A stretch of DNA of 64,000 bases from Axinella damicornis (GCA_963931865.1 OZ007508.1:13638781-13702780); one strand, 5' to 3'. Counted from the stretch's first letter, positions 36,401 to 43,567 are shown. Notes: generated from the sequence alone by a model not told the origin. Numbers and translations: made by a program.

Positions 36401-39400
36401 ACATGCGAAAGATTCTGCTTCTACAAATTATTCACTCCATGATCATTAGCCAGCCATCCACTACATGTACGTAGCTCTCCACATAAACAAAAGGAACAAC
36501 ATACCTGTCCCCACAGGGTGACACCCTTGGCACATCCTGTCGGTACTCTTGCAGCAGCTCCACTTGTCCTTCTCTTCAAGACCATATGCCCCCCAGTGGT
36601 AGTGAGGCAACATGCTGTTACCACAATCCAGTGCAGCTTGAGATAAGGATAAAGAAAATGATTTAGAATCAAGTATGCTAATGTACGATTGTATAGGCTA
36701 GGCTCTTATGCCAACAATATAGATCAATCGAGTATCTGCATACTTAAGTAGTTTTGACCACACCCATATCGGTCATGGGTGTAGTTATACACTGTCACCT
36801 ATTTTGATACTCAACACCAACAGAGTTTCATCATGAGATCTCCTAGCCACACAAGCCTCTACAGTAACACTGATAGTTGTTGTAGACATCCATAGGTAAA
36901 CCCAATAGAGTTGCTTGCAAGCTATTTCTTACAGAGTTTGTTTACAAACATGTGCCAACCTTTGCTTACAAACGTGTGTCAACCTAGAGGTACATGTGGT
37001 TGCTTCTGAGATACATATTATATTGTAAAACATATCCCCATGAAGATGTTCGAGCGGTATAAAATACTGTGAGATGGCTGATAATTACTGAAGCTCAGTA
37101 GGGCATGCTCGATAGTTAGTGATGAGAGTCCCAGCTGGTCCCAGAATTTTTTCTAATTACTCTCTCTCTCTCATCAGTATTTTCCAGTTAACCTAATTAC
37201 CCTTTCTGAATGCTTCAGTCCATTGTTGTCTCTCCTGATAGGTTTGGGAAGCAAAGTACATCTGTTCCTTGTCATCACCAATCTGTGAGTAAAAAGAGTT
37301 GTTAATCAATGAAGTGCTATTAGGACTACAAAACAGTCATACTGACTGACCTGGAAGCAGCAGGTACGACCAAACAAATATGAGGGAACAGTCTCCACAA
37401 TTTTGACATGGTCCATTGGAAACATCCCTCTTGGCTGCAATTGAACAAATCAGTGAATACCCCTTTCTACTTCTTAATGCATGCATTGCACACCAACAAA
37501 AAGGATGTATGATTGGTAGAACGGTACCTTTCGGTCTTTCCGCTTCTCATAGTATTCCAGACCAGTTGGACTCAGCCGGCAATACTTTGGTTTAAATTTC
37601 AGCGACTTCAGCTTGGACGATGAGTGACCTAAACCCCTCTGCCGCTTGAACAAGTTACCCTCCATGTAAATCTCCTGCTTGTTTGTGTCTGTCAGGACAT
37701 AAATGAACAAGTGGCAATGCAGATAGTATACAATGCTGAAAATGTATGTTAGATTCACTGCTTACAATTAAGGGGTAATTACATCCATTCTAAAACTTGG
37801 ATATGCACATACAAAGAGCACAGACATGGGTTGTCTCTCTAAAAAGCAATCGATAGCTCATAACTCATACATGCACATAAGTAGCCTCGTTCCCAGGCCC
37901 CGCCCAGCTTTTCGTCGCTTGCAGTACTTTCGTGCAACCAAAAGCAGCGTGCGGGCCTGGGAACGAGGCTAGCACATATAGCTCATGTGTGTACACTGAA
38001 CTCATTGTGTCTGGATCCTCTGAAGTGAGGAGCTCTCTTGCCATTGTGTTTTCAGCTTCTGTTTCAACAGTCTCATAGACATTTGATACCACCTCCGCAT
38101 CCCCTTCCTCCTCCTCTTCACTTTCCTGGGTCAAGTGTATACGAAGGAATATATCACCACAGTAATAGTGTAGCTACCCCTTAAGCGATGCTTTGAATAC
38201 AATTTCACTATAAGGCAGCTGCAGGGCAGGGGAGTAAATACAGAGTTTGGTAAACTTGGGGAGGTTTGGTATTGCCTTATCATCTCCTGCTCTGTTATTG
38301 TGAAAGCAAACTGATACCACTACCCACCTGTTTGAATGTCAGGTGTTCTTGGAGTTGCTGTGTTCCTAAACAGTGTCATATGTTGAGAAACGTGTGAGAC
38401 AATAAGAAAGCTAGTATCTTCAGCTGCAGATACAGAGGTTGTAGATGTCACTTCACTTAAACTGCTAAAACATGGTAATCCAAATCCCAAACAGCCTCTC
38501 TCTCAAGCTGAAGGCTCATAGCTATTAGTTGGGGAGGCCCTACAAAGCTGTGGAGGCTGGGGCATGCATGCGTATAACAACACTATTACTTAAATGGTTT
38601 GTTATTTTAACCATTACCTCTGTCGCGACATGGTTTCATGGTCCCTTAACACTGGAGTACTCAGACAATTGAACTTGCCACACAAAAGCCTTGGAACATT
38701 ACTTAGTTTATTGAGTGTTGAAGTTCACATGACAATATCTTTGTTAAAGGAATGATGCCCTTTGCTTTTTGTATAAGCATGTATGCAAGCATGACTGCCA
38801 TACATGCACACACACCATAGTAGACAGTAGAAGTGACAGGCAGAGAGAGTGATCAGGCTGGGCGGCAGGCATGAGAGTGACCAGGCTGGGTGGCAGGCAT
38901 ATAGAGAGTGACCAGGCTGTGTGGCAGGCATATAGAGAGTGACCAGGCTGGGCTGTCAGAAGGTGACAGGCAGAACGAGTGACCGGGCTGGGCGGACAGA
39001 AGCTGAACTTTACATCATGAAGATGTCAACTGCAGTGCCTAAGCCACGAATGCTGCATAGGTTGCTGTCTATGCGGTTTATAGTTTACATCATGATAGCT
39101 ACCAGACTGACCTTTCTCTTGGTCTGCATCACTGCCAGCTGAGGCTGCAGGGCCTGTTAACAAATGTGCAACAAGAAAGGTCATCCTTTGAGAGACACAA
39201 TGTTACCAAGTGGCTGTTGAACAGTGCAGCTAGCGCATGCTAACCATGCTGCAGCAGGCATTCTGTTACAGCACTGTCATGGGGCAGATCACTAAATGAG
39301 ATCTCTTTCACGGCTAGTTTGCGAGAAGGTATTGCATGAGTGTGGCATACATGCAAACATGTGCACGTATAATGTGTGTAATGTGTGTAAAAAGGCGACC

Positions 39401-42400
39401 AGCACATTTCACCGGGTATCAGTAAAAAGGAAATGGGATCCACCTCAAGACGAGTCATGGGATGTGCAGCAGCAAGACATTATCTTTTTTTCACCCAACT
39501 TATAGGCTTGTGTGAATTCAAAATTTATAGAATGTGGAAACTCAATCAGAGGTACAGCATACTTTTCAAGAGGACATTCTATGGAATGAACTTGATCAAT
39601 ATAATACAGAGTGATGGCTGTTAGCATAACTTCTCACCCTGAAGTGAATCTTGCATCTCCACCTTCTGCTGGGCATCGGGTTCATCCCCATTGGCATTGA
39701 CATCTGCAATATTACATTTTCATGACTTGAATTAATTTTAGCAAAGAAAACGTAATGTATACACACATTTTACGTGCATGTATGCCATGCTACATATATA
39801 GGTGGCTGTCTATGCATGAGCTAAGGGACTACAGTTTACATCATGATAACCACTCTGACCTTTCTCTTGGTCTTCATCACTGCCAGCTGAGGCTGCAGGG
39901 CAAATGTGCAGTATTTCCATCACTGCAAAAATTTGCTTACTATTTGGTGGTTACTGGTCCAGGAGTTGCAGAAATGGGAGTCAAGGTTTCATTATGTTGA
40001 GCTGCCTGTAAGTATTAATGCTCACTAGACAGTGTTCTTGTAGGCAATTATGTTGATACTTAATGAATTGTATTGAATTGCGGAATGCCCAAATAAAATT
40101 GCGATCTGCACTAGCTCAGTGAATTCCAAAACTCTGTTCAAGGAAAGTACTTCTGGACTCCTATCCGTGCGCATGCATGCTGCAGGGGTTAAGTGATCGG
40201 TTGTGTCTGTGGAGCACACAAAAATCAGTAGTTTGAGCTGTGGAGGCCTTGTTGAAGGCTTACTTCATATAGAAGTGTCAGAATTCAGAAAATACTTGCG
40301 TCTACATAACTCACAGACAAGAGATCCACTCGAGATGTCGTGAAAAGTCCAAAATTAGCTTTGTTTCTAATTTATACAACTTGACCACACCCTGTTTCTA
40401 ACATTACTACCACAACTTACGGTATCTCATTCTGCATGTTGAACTGTATTGAAAATCGGTAGCTTAGCTAGTTCATCAATCGTGCATGCTGTTTTAAAAA
40501 TCGGCGGTAGACAATATACACATCATGCATCCTTTCTAAAGTAATGCACGGGGTACGTACCCTGCTGAGCACTTAGTTTTTTGCAGTGATCAGGGCTGTA
40601 GCCGCGAGATCTGAAGTGGTGAGGTTGAACAGCAGTGTTGGCTTACTGGTGGTGCTAAGAAATGCGCGCGAAGTGCACTGCTGAAGGGGGGTCTGGGGGT
40701 ACCGCCCCAGGAAATTTTTGGGATTTCTGGCCTTCTGAGGTGGTTTCTGATGCAATTTACAAGTGTAAGAATGTGGCGGGTCTATATAGATCTGCAGCTG
40801 TGGGCACAGTGCTTGCTAGCTGGAGCATGGATATCTATGGCTACAGTGACACGTCGCATGCAGACTCAGCGCTTCCTGTTCGTCGTAGTGCAGGAACGGC
40901 CAGCTAGCTATTAAACCACTGGCTCTGCGCGGAGCACAGTACAGGTTACGACTTACCAAAAAGTTCGCTTGGGAAACTCAAAGTTCTTGGGATGATGGGG
41001 CTCATCAAGAAGACTAGGAAGTGACAGTTTCAAGCTAGCTAGCTATTCGCAGCCATCTTCGTATCGCGATCGATCACCAAGCGTAAGCGGGGTGGTCATT
41101 TTCGCTAAGTTTTTTTAAAAGGTACCCCCAAAAAGTGGTCAGGTTGAAACCTGACCAACCGTACCGGCGGCTACGGCCCTGGTGATACATATAGCATGCA
41201 TTGTATCCCACTTTCGTTGTGTATGTGCAGTTTGGTATATTATTCTGGCAATCAATTCAGTGTCAGCGTCTTTTAGGAACAAGAGAAGGTGGTACTGACT
41301 AGACAATTGTAGCAACCTCAAAAATCTCTTATCACAACTTTCAATCAACAACTTTCAATCACATGTGTACTAACCGCCAAACCACATGAAGTAGTGACTG
41401 TTCTCAGTTTGTTCCTAGACTCACCCACCAGTTTTAGCGTACCAAAGTGGGCAGGGTAACATGCTTACAGCTGCAGGGGCAGCTACATAATGCTTATCCA
41501 AGCTACAAATTAGGTGTTTGGCTGAAACAAATGCTACCCCTAGCCTCGTTCCCTGGCCTACCCCATTTACTGTTCTTCGGTTTGCGTTGACAATAATACA
41601 CTGATGCAGAAGAGCGGCCTGTTTTTCGCTGCTCTTCCACATCTGTGTAATAATTATTGTCAATCCAAACCAAAGAACAGAAAATGTGGTAGGCCTGGGA
41701 ACGAGGCCCCTGCTGATAGCTACCTGCTGCTGAAACAACAGCTACCACAACGAGGTATAATACAGTCATTGAATACAACTTGCTGTGCTGCAATACACAG
41801 AGCTGCCACAGTGTCACATAAAAGCTGTCCAGTAGTTCCCTTAAATTTCCATCATGACTGTGTGCGCAAGTGAGGAAAACCTGGTGGGTGACTACTTCGG
41901 GAACAAGGGCTTTGGGAATATGCTTGTTCATCTGTACAGTAACAAAAACTTCATACCCACAGAAGTTGTAGACAAACCCACAAACAAATATCCACAGATG
42001 ATAAAATGGTAGTCAGTGAGTGCTTATCAGAATCAGTCAATCAAGCAGCTGTCAAGATGCAGCTGGCTGCAGGCTTCTATAGCATCTAGGAATGAGGATA
42101 ATAGCTGATGCCATAGGCTGTGTAAAATTTAGGCCATGCAGGGCAGGTGCTCATTTCGAGTGTTGTTTTTTGCTCTTGATCAGCATAGCCAAACCCTACT
42201 CCTTCTTTCCATGCATGAACAAGGCTTGTTCTTGGGACAACAACTAGTTTAGTTGTTAACTTCTGCCGCAATCAAGTTCTTCCATTGAGACCAGGAATTC
42301 ATGTATGTATTGTCGGTATAATAACAATGGCTACCACCTTGCCTATAGTACAGTAGAACATGGCTACAGAATTCTGTTTACCAGAGCTTTTACTCAAGAA

Positions 42401-42635
42401 AGATCCTCAATAGTGTAAGCAACTTATGAAACAAATGTGCCTGGGCTTGTGCCATACAGTCAGAGTTTGTTGTGACAAGACTCTTTGATGATACACTAGC
42501 TAGCTAGCTATAGCCTAATTGCACATAACTAGCTGACAAAAGACAGTGTTGAAATTCATCAAATTTATTACCAGCAGAAGAGGTCTGGGGCGTGACTCCA
42601 CCGACGCCGTTCACAGTACCGGTGGTGCTAGCCAT
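18863..42635 (-). CDS. Large multi-Death-domain gene: PH-Btk, seven Death domains, tandem beta-trefoils
   Basis: This is my hand-built gene model; exons are given below as separate entries. It starts with an ATG exon at 42635-42572 and runs through 48 exons (about 5,060 coding bases) to 18863, where a GT donor shows that the coding sequence continues to a last exon I could not find. Domain order is start peptide, linkers, PH plus Btk zinc motif, degenerate Death-like domain, seven Death domains, two beta-trefoils. Reading phase agrees at every junction except 19803/19752, and one linker (38002) uses a weak donor. Death domains are known to assemble signalling scaffolds and PH-Btk modules to bind inositol lipids; an intracellular innate-immune or cell-death adaptor is an inference. 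It could instead be two or three adjacent genes, but no internal promoter, start exon or poly(A) region was evident between the exons. Confidence 0.65.
19141..19177. repeat. Run of 37 G
   Basis: An uninterrupted homopolymer in an intron of the trefoil region, preceded by GTGTGTGTG. Other long runs are C at 25650-25680 and G at 33452-33485. Lengths may be sequencing or assembly approximations. Confidence 0.9.
19962..20509 (-). CDS. Beta-trefoil-like domain 1 (three exons)
   Basis: Exons 20509-20398 (phase 0/1), 20320-20211 (1/0) and 20138-19962 (0/0). The sequence shows three pseudo-repeats of the trefoil type: NVIQLIAESNGYPIQV, then IMLQNVFWPGSYLAVHGRVF, then NLVCFEAVGAPGQYLGM and EAKFFVRVQ. 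The pattern of hydrophobic-x-[FL]-x-[SA]-V, Pro-Gly and [YF]-[LI] is what fascin, FGF and interleukin-1 folds share. I cannot tell the family apart by eye. Ligand unknown. Confidence 0.5.
20626..20796 (-). CDS. Unrecognised exon before the first beta-trefoil
   Basis: A 171-base phase 0/0 exon with TTLHRRITEKAEYETSNGPN and MRTVWIRRSSDGYGACLVRI. The acceptor is GCATAG; I chose the donor GTGTGT after TCT CCT because it keeps phase 0. No family recognised. It may be the N-terminal extension or first strand of the following trefoil. Confidence 0.45.
20992..21401 (-). CDS. Glu-rich linker and 12-codon exon before the beta-trefoils
   Basis: Exon 21401-21322 (phase 1/0) reads VLLPKSIKERPRPM followed by a run of glutamates. 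Exon 21027-20992 (36 bases, phase 0/0) reads HSLPQVYGFDMM. From here on introns are mostly phase 0, unlike the class 1-1 Death-domain part, which hints that the C-terminal half came from a different ancestral gene. Confidence 0.5.
21498..21749 (-). CDS. Death domain 7 (GC-AG intron follows)
   Basis: A 252-base class 1-1 exon: MKDILQELEEVTEWHYLGLC, LKAIRKDNKGNENRKRAML, FAWSKLKIPTWRRIVRALL, LAEKIAKKYG. The exon ends at TAT G and is followed by GCAAGT, the standard form of a GC donor. This keeps phase 1 as in all sister exons, so a GC-AG intron is more likely than loss of splicing. Confidence 0.75.
22702..24358 (-). CDS. Three linker exons between Death domains 6 and 7
   Basis: Exon 24358-24300 (phase 1/0) reads VRVLKKMVDAMRGVIPEGE. 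Exon 22965-22917 (phase 0/1) reads LKVLEVEEVEESDGDT. Exon 22725-22702 (24 bases, class 1-1) reads SSSDEEE. The large intron 24299-22966 is inflated by a TA-target element (23143-23694). Confidence 0.5.
23143..23694. mobile_element. TA-target element of the GCCTCGTTCCCAGGCC family (552 bp)
   Basis: Flanked by TA on both sides. The inverted ends are about 110 bases long (GCCTCGTTCCCAGGCCGTCT onward), the best preserved of the family here. It lies within an intron of the large gene. The interior (23290-23580) has no transposase. Confidence 0.85.
24693..24944 (-). CDS. Death domain 6
   Basis: A 252-base class 1-1 exon: LKDLVNELKDVTDWFTFGI, YLGLEVPALQTVSRDRIDVD, MLSVWMMEHEPTWFKVVAAL, LAVKISSKYS. 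Acceptor TTCAG, donor GTAAGT. The donor is followed by a CA microsatellite at about 24650-24672. Confidence 0.8.
25299..25786 (-). CDS. Four acidic linker exons between Death domains 5 and 6
   Basis: Exon 25786-25719 (phase 1/0) reads ESVPPSLQEALERLERDVAE. Exon 25592-25568 (25 bases, phase 0/1) reads EDDSDGTG. Exon 25473-25432 (class 1-1) reads NGSAQEPDEDAKQ. Exon 25367-25299 (class 1-1) reads ESDSTQEPNLEEEEMIVPAY and continues EDQ. The first intron contains a run of 31 C (25650-25680). Confidence 0.55.
25858..26145 (-). CDS. Death domain 5
   Basis: A 288-base class 1-1 exon, longest of the series because the acceptor (GCTGCAG) lies upstream and adds a 17-codon lead IPCPEGLHTQMEGVAMK. The domain itself reads DLLSELQEVTDWFYLGVCLG, LKEIRSDYEDIEDRRREML, SSWMEKEIATWSKIVNAL and LAIAIASKYG. 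Donor GTATGT. Confidence 0.8.
26245..26656 (-). CDS. Two small linker exons between Death domains 4 and 5
   Basis: Exon 26656-26610 (phase 1/0) reads VPLPQAVVDHVAEEQ. Exon 26269-26245 is only 25 bases (phase 0/1) and reads GTAEEVQE. Borders are CTGCAG/GTAACA and CTGCAG/GTGAGC. Such a micro-exon is easily missed by automatic prediction. Confidence 0.5.
26956..27201 (-). CDS. Death domain 4
   Basis: A 246-base class 1-1 exon: LKDLLRELQEVTEWQPFGQH, LGLEEPELEAIYEDNQTTED, MLMLWMERDPECSWLKIVNA, LAAQIAHKYG. It is the most canonical of the series for the acidic surface on helices 2-3. Acceptor CACAG, donor GTAAAC. Confidence 0.8.
27266..27943 (-). CDS. Two linker exons between Death domains 3 and 4
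   Basis: Exon 27943-27888 (phase 1/0) reads LDSDDSDEPVELMAEQVQ. Exon 27317-27266 (phase 0/1) reads GEEGVSPLLSDVHESKP. Complementary phases keep the frame. The 570-base intron between them holds a small hairpin element (27482-27519) and nothing else I can name. Confidence 0.5.
27482..27519. mobile_element. 38-bp hairpin element between TA sites
   Basis: GTCTCGGTACCAGACTATAA is followed at once by its complement. It is essentially two element ends with no interior. Confidence 0.6.
28070..28324 (-). CDS. Death domain 3
   Basis: A 255-base class 1-1 exon: LKDVLSELHEVTDWFYLGM, then CLGIPIATLQAVKRDYKHTD, FLKWMEIEEPTWSKIVRVL and LANRIAQNHG. Acceptor CTGCAG, donor GTAATA. The arrangement of tryptophans and the W-F/Y-LG motif match the other Death exons. 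It is the first one to the left of the duplicated block; no counterpart for it lies inside the window. Confidence 0.8.
28967..29334 (-). CDS. Three linker exons between Death domains 2 and 3
   Basis: Exon 29334-29264 (phase 1/0) reads VPLADLPGEGDPSTDSLRKP. Exon 29170-29098 (phase 0/1) reads SVVTINAEHQSVSFCKDDDD. Exon 29029-28967 (class 1-1) reads DFTIPEVTNEVFEDAQEVQR. All have standard borders. The left copy has all three (416-355, 268-196, 130-68); its first one is 9 bases shorter, removing three codons in frame. Confidence 0.6.
29405..29638 (-). CDS. Death domain 2
   Basis: A 234-base class 1-1 exon with LVRALKEVKSWYPLGLCLGI, PMEELQEIKSKRISAKKCAR, LLAWLEREVTSWATLVRAL and LAYKIASKYS. It is shorter than Death domain 1 by seven codons, mostly at its start. 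The acceptor is TTTTAG and the donor GTAAGA. Counterpart: 1445-1212, same length. Confidence 0.8.
29736..29914 (-). CDS. Two linker exons between Death domains 1 and 2
   Basis: Exon 29914-29877 (38 bases, phase 1 in, 0 out) reads VDTSKEVASQEQ. Exon 29808-29736 (73 bases, phase 0 in, 1 out) reads HATEPKVVHLDMRYVDKEDQ and continues KLPG. Borders are CTCAG/GTTAGT and GTAG/GTAATT. Both are conserved in length and phase in the left copy (1764-1727, 1659-1587), which supports them as real exons. Confidence 0.6.
29997..30251 (-). CDS. Death domain 1
   Basis: A single class 1-1 exon of 255 bases. It reads LAELVNELQEVVDWFYLGL, then CLRVPMATLLNIRQDY, RTEMLDAWMRDEKPTWSKI and a final helix LKALAKRL, the helix order and Trp/Leu pattern of the Death fold (family PF00531). 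Such domains form helical assemblies in immune and apoptotic adaptors. It ends at TTT T with donor GTGAGT. The counterpart at 2103-1849 is the same length. Confidence 0.8.
30465..30745. mobile_element. TA-target element, CCGTAGTCGCGCG ends (281 bp)
   Basis: Inverted ends CCGTAGTCGCGCGTTATTAG between TA sites, with inner repeats of ATGCGCCTA in both orientations. Located in the intron between linker 30823 and Death domain 1; absent from the equivalent intron of the left copy (near 2240-2260). Confidence 0.8.
30823..31955 (-). CDS. Two acidic linker exons before Death domain 1
   Basis: Exon 31955-31900 (phase 1 in, 0 out) reads IAVLPVSNEVSPQSEDAT; exon 30895-30823 (phase 0 in, 1 out) starts DLAVEEPTDQEDDGNVE and ends in an acidic run. 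Their phases complement each other, so they can only be used together. The intron between them holds a hAT-like insertion (31262-31808). Both have equal-length counterparts in the left copy (2851-2796 and 2407-2335). Confidence 0.6.
31262..31808. mobile_element. hAT-like element with 5-bp target duplication GATAG
   Basis: Ends CAGGGGCGTAGGCAGG and CTGCCTACACCCCTG. GATAG occurs at 31257-31261 and again at 31809-31813. The left copy holds the empty site once (TTTTGTGATAGCATG, about 2699-2713). The interior has a G run and no transposase frame. Confidence 0.8.
32081..32308 (-). CDS. Degenerate Death-like domain exon
   Basis: A 228-base class 1-1 exon starts DPFSFSEVASELQDAKSWL and ends with LVRSGLVTVADTAVYNG. 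The start, the buried tryptophan and the C-terminal helix match the Death-domain exons that follow, but the middle (DGSPGETGSSGDSKRES) is a Gly/Ser-rich stretch in place of helices 2-4. It may no longer fold as a full domain. The left copy at 3813-3640 is 54 bases shorter, mostly at its start. Confidence 0.5.
32559..33111 (-). CDS. Two linker exons between the Btk motif and the Death-domain series
   Basis: Exon 33111-33046 (66 bases, class 1-1) reads VNANGDGPDAQQKVELQD; exon 32606-32559 (48 bases, class 1-1) reads IASAAMVTETHEPKE. Both have good AG and GT borders (TTGCAG, GGTGAG; TTGCAG, GGTGAA) and keep the frame from 36505 to 32308. They are hydrophilic linkers. The first is a close duplicate of 39703-39638, and about 300 bases around both copies are also similar. 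Confidence 0.5.
32785..33111. repeat. Duplicated intron-exon block (partner 39405-39703)
   Basis: Both copies share ATTTCACCGGGTATCAGTAA-type sequence, the stretch around AAGACGAGTCATGGGAT, and at their upstream end the linker exon with VNANGD. They bracket the PH-Btk exons. Confidence 0.7.
33295..33794. mobile_element. GCCTCGTTCCCAGGCC-family element, sister of 13945-14336
   Basis: The right end GGCCTGGGAATGAGGC followed by TA is intact; the left end is missing, being joined directly to intron sequence. Interior holds an extra G run (33452-33485) and a partial internal duplication of the ATGGTATAGACAC type. Confidence 0.6.
33820..36490. other. Long intron of the large gene; no exon placed
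   Basis: Between the Btk exon and the next linker I could not place an exon. Much of it is the inverted counterpart of 12200-13900. The exon that follows Btk in the third copy (49451-49503) has no visible counterpart here: 36420 joins directly to sequence that in copy A lies after a 190-base stretch. Confidence 0.4.
34973..35331. mobile_element. GYCTCGTTCCCAGGCC-family element (359 bp)
   Basis: TA on both sides; ends GTCTCGTTCCCAGGCCTG and CTGGGAACGAGGC. Part of its interior is shared with 13000-13370 in the opposite orientation. Lies in the 3.4-kb gap between exons 36505 and 33111. Confidence 0.6.
36505..36636 (-). CDS. Btk-type zinc motif exon
   Basis: A 132-base class 1-1 exon directly after the PH domain reads HYHWGAYGLEEKDKWSCC and then KSTDRMCQGCHP. 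The His, the adjacent Cys pair and a further Cys follow the HxnCCxnC pattern of Btk motifs, which bind zinc and pack against PH domains in Tec kinases and some RasGAPs. Spacing between the His and the Cys pair is a little longer than in Btk. No kinase, SH2, SH3 or RasGAP sequence follows; the next placed exons lead to Death domains, which would be a new context. Confidence 0.7.
37201..37688 (-). CDS. PH domain (three exons: 37688-37528, 37434-37351, 37282-37201)
   Basis: The three exons join in frame (phases 1/0, 0/0, 0/1). The first carries KQEIYMEGNLFKRQRGLG, then KYCRLSPTGLEYYEKRKD, the usual strands 1-3 of a PH domain. The second has PRGMFPMDHVKIVETVP and CCFQ. The third has the C-terminal helix with QTYQERQQWTEAFRK, including the conserved tryptophan. 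The basic beta1-beta2 stretch (KRQRGLGHSSSKLKS) is where PH domains of the Tec/RasGAP group bind phosphoinositides. With the next exon this is a PH-Btk module. Two broken copies of these exons lie at 10.2-10.7 kb and 48.7-49.0 kb. Confidence 0.75.
37884..37969. mobile_element. 86-bp GCCTCGTTCCCAGGCC-family element
   Basis: Complete short copy: TA, GCCTCGTTCCCAGGCC, 54-base interior, GGCCTGGGAACGAGGC, TA. Sits in the intron downstream of the YETVE linker exon. Confidence 0.85.
38002..38365 (-). CDS. Acidic linker exons with a YETVE motif before the PH domain
   Basis: Exon 38365-38328 (phase 1 in, 0 out) reads TQQLQEHLTFKQ. Exon 38125-38002 starts in phase 0 with a Glu-rich run, then VYETVETEAENTMARELL and a Ser/Asp-rich tail. 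The tyrosine in an acidic context could be a phosphorylation site, which is an inference. The donor at 38002 (GTTCAG) is weak; it was chosen because it restores phase 1 for the next exon and because the third copy (48.5 kb) has the same junction. Confidence 0.45.
38840..39000. repeat. Short inverted patch of the 31/41-bp minisatellite
   Basis: About four to five units of GTGACCAGGCTGGGYGGCAG type, the reverse of the arrays at 8821-9600 and 47400-47970. It occupies the same relative place in the inverted copy, but has far fewer units. Confidence 0.7.
39112..39891 (-). CDS. Three small linker exons (39891-39859, 39703-39638, 39144-39112)
   Basis: All three are class 1-1 exons of 33, 66 and 33 bases with clear AG acceptors and GT donors. 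The first and third are near copies, reading SAGSDEDQEKG and SAGSDADQEKG. The middle one reads VNANGDEPDAQQKVEMQD and has a near-identical sister at 33111-33046. They are acidic, hydrophilic and probably disordered. The repetition shows that linkers were duplicated along with their introns. Confidence 0.55.
40591..41181. mobile_element. hAT-like element with 5-bp target duplication GTGAT
   Basis: Ends CAGGGCTGTAGCCGC and GCGGCTACGGCCCTG. GTGAT occurs at 40586-40590 and 41182-41186. The interior (591 bp) has inner inverted stretches (GGTTGAACAGC / GGTCAGGTTGAAACC) and no transposase. Confidence 0.8.
41543..41707. mobile_element. 165-bp GCCTCGTTCCCAGGCC-family element
   Basis: TA at the left side only; ends GCCTCGTTCCCTGGCC and GGCCTGGGAACGAGGC, arms about 70 bases with AATAATACACTG-type centre. 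The right TA is mutated. Confidence 0.75.
42572..42635 (-). CDS. First coding exon of the large Death-domain gene
   Basis: An ATG at 42635 opens a 64-base exon rich in Thr, Ser and Gly (it begins MASTTGTVNGVGG) and ends in a phase-1 GTAATA donor. The phase matches the next placed exon (39891, acceptor after CTGCAG). There is no signal peptide, so the product should be intracellular. The next 2.7 kb to 39891 hold transposons; a possible extra phase 1-1 exon at about 41883-41940 was seen but has a weak GTTTTC donor and is not included. Confidence 0.55.
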
Positions 42636-42639
42636 CGAG

Positions 42640-42780
42640 GCTTGATATGCTGACACAATTCATAGGCAAGGCAGCGCTTAGGACATAAAATCCGACTGCA
42701 CTGCTAGTCACATACACGCATGCGCGTTGTGACTAAGTCGGCGCGCGCTAAGCAATAATGTGCCCCACCCTGCATGTAAA
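42640..42780 (-). promoter_or_regulatory. CpG-rich putative promoter upstream of the ATG exon
   Basis: Immediately upstream of the ATG exon the sequence becomes GC- and CpG-rich (several CGCG/GCGC steps around 42718-42752) compared with the AT-rich surroundings. This is what a TATA-less metazoan promoter often looks like. No TATA box or clear initiator was identified, so this is a positional inference. Confidence 0.3.
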
Positions 42781-43420
42781 TGACCTTGAGTGGAACTAGT
42801 TTGCATGATTACAGGAGTCTTTCATCACTTGGACATCATCGTTTCTTTGGAGGAGGGGGAAGGTGTAGGTGATGAAGTGTGGCCAGAGGTCTGGGAAAGA
42901 TGCATGCACTCAATACGACTCACAGCAGCCCCGGCCCTCCCATCAACCTTACCCTCATGGCAGCCCTTATCCCTTACCCCTTCAATGAGAGGTCCTGGAA
43001 TTAGGCTAACTATTGAATATTGGAAATTAAGCATGCACCTGTGCAGGCATTTGTACAAATTGGCTAAACTCTTATAGCTAGCTAGCCGATTGATGGAGTT
43101 CATCTTAATGTTGCAAGCCATGCAAGTGATACAGCTATAGACTGAATAATTCATACAGTCATAATTATGTAGTCTATGAAAACCAGGTTGTCAAAAGTAT
43201 TCTCATCCTCATAATGGAAGGTGTATTTTCTACTACAATACAATGCCAGTTATACAAGGGATGAAGTATGCATACCTAGCTGTCCATGTGGCTAGCTAAA
43301 TCACTGGTCCCAGCTAGGTTCGACTAAGTGCAATTTTCTTTCTACAGGGTGAACTCAGCCCTACCTTCCACAACTGAGCAGAAGGGGTTACCTTTGTGTC
43401 CTTCGGATACTAAACCATCA
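42780..43420. other. No gene; intergenic
   Basis: Sequence between the putative promoter of the large gene and the retrotransposon. Only short unremarkable open frames; no repeat partner noted. Confidence 0.5.
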
Positions 43421-43567
43421 ACCCCGGGGAACTGGCTGGCTGTGCCACCGTTGTGGTAAACCCCAAACTTGGCTTCTTTTTTGTTTATAAAAGTTTATGC
43501 AATAAGTGCATAGGATACACAATAGCAAGTGAAAGCTAATATAAAGTGTACCCAGAAGATAAGATTA

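Noticed and set aside
41503..41940. Minus-strand frame starting at about 41930 with a hydrophobic stretch
   Set aside because: Its frame does not match the phase of the start exon at 42572 and it runs into a TA-target element; at most a short linker exon could be real here.
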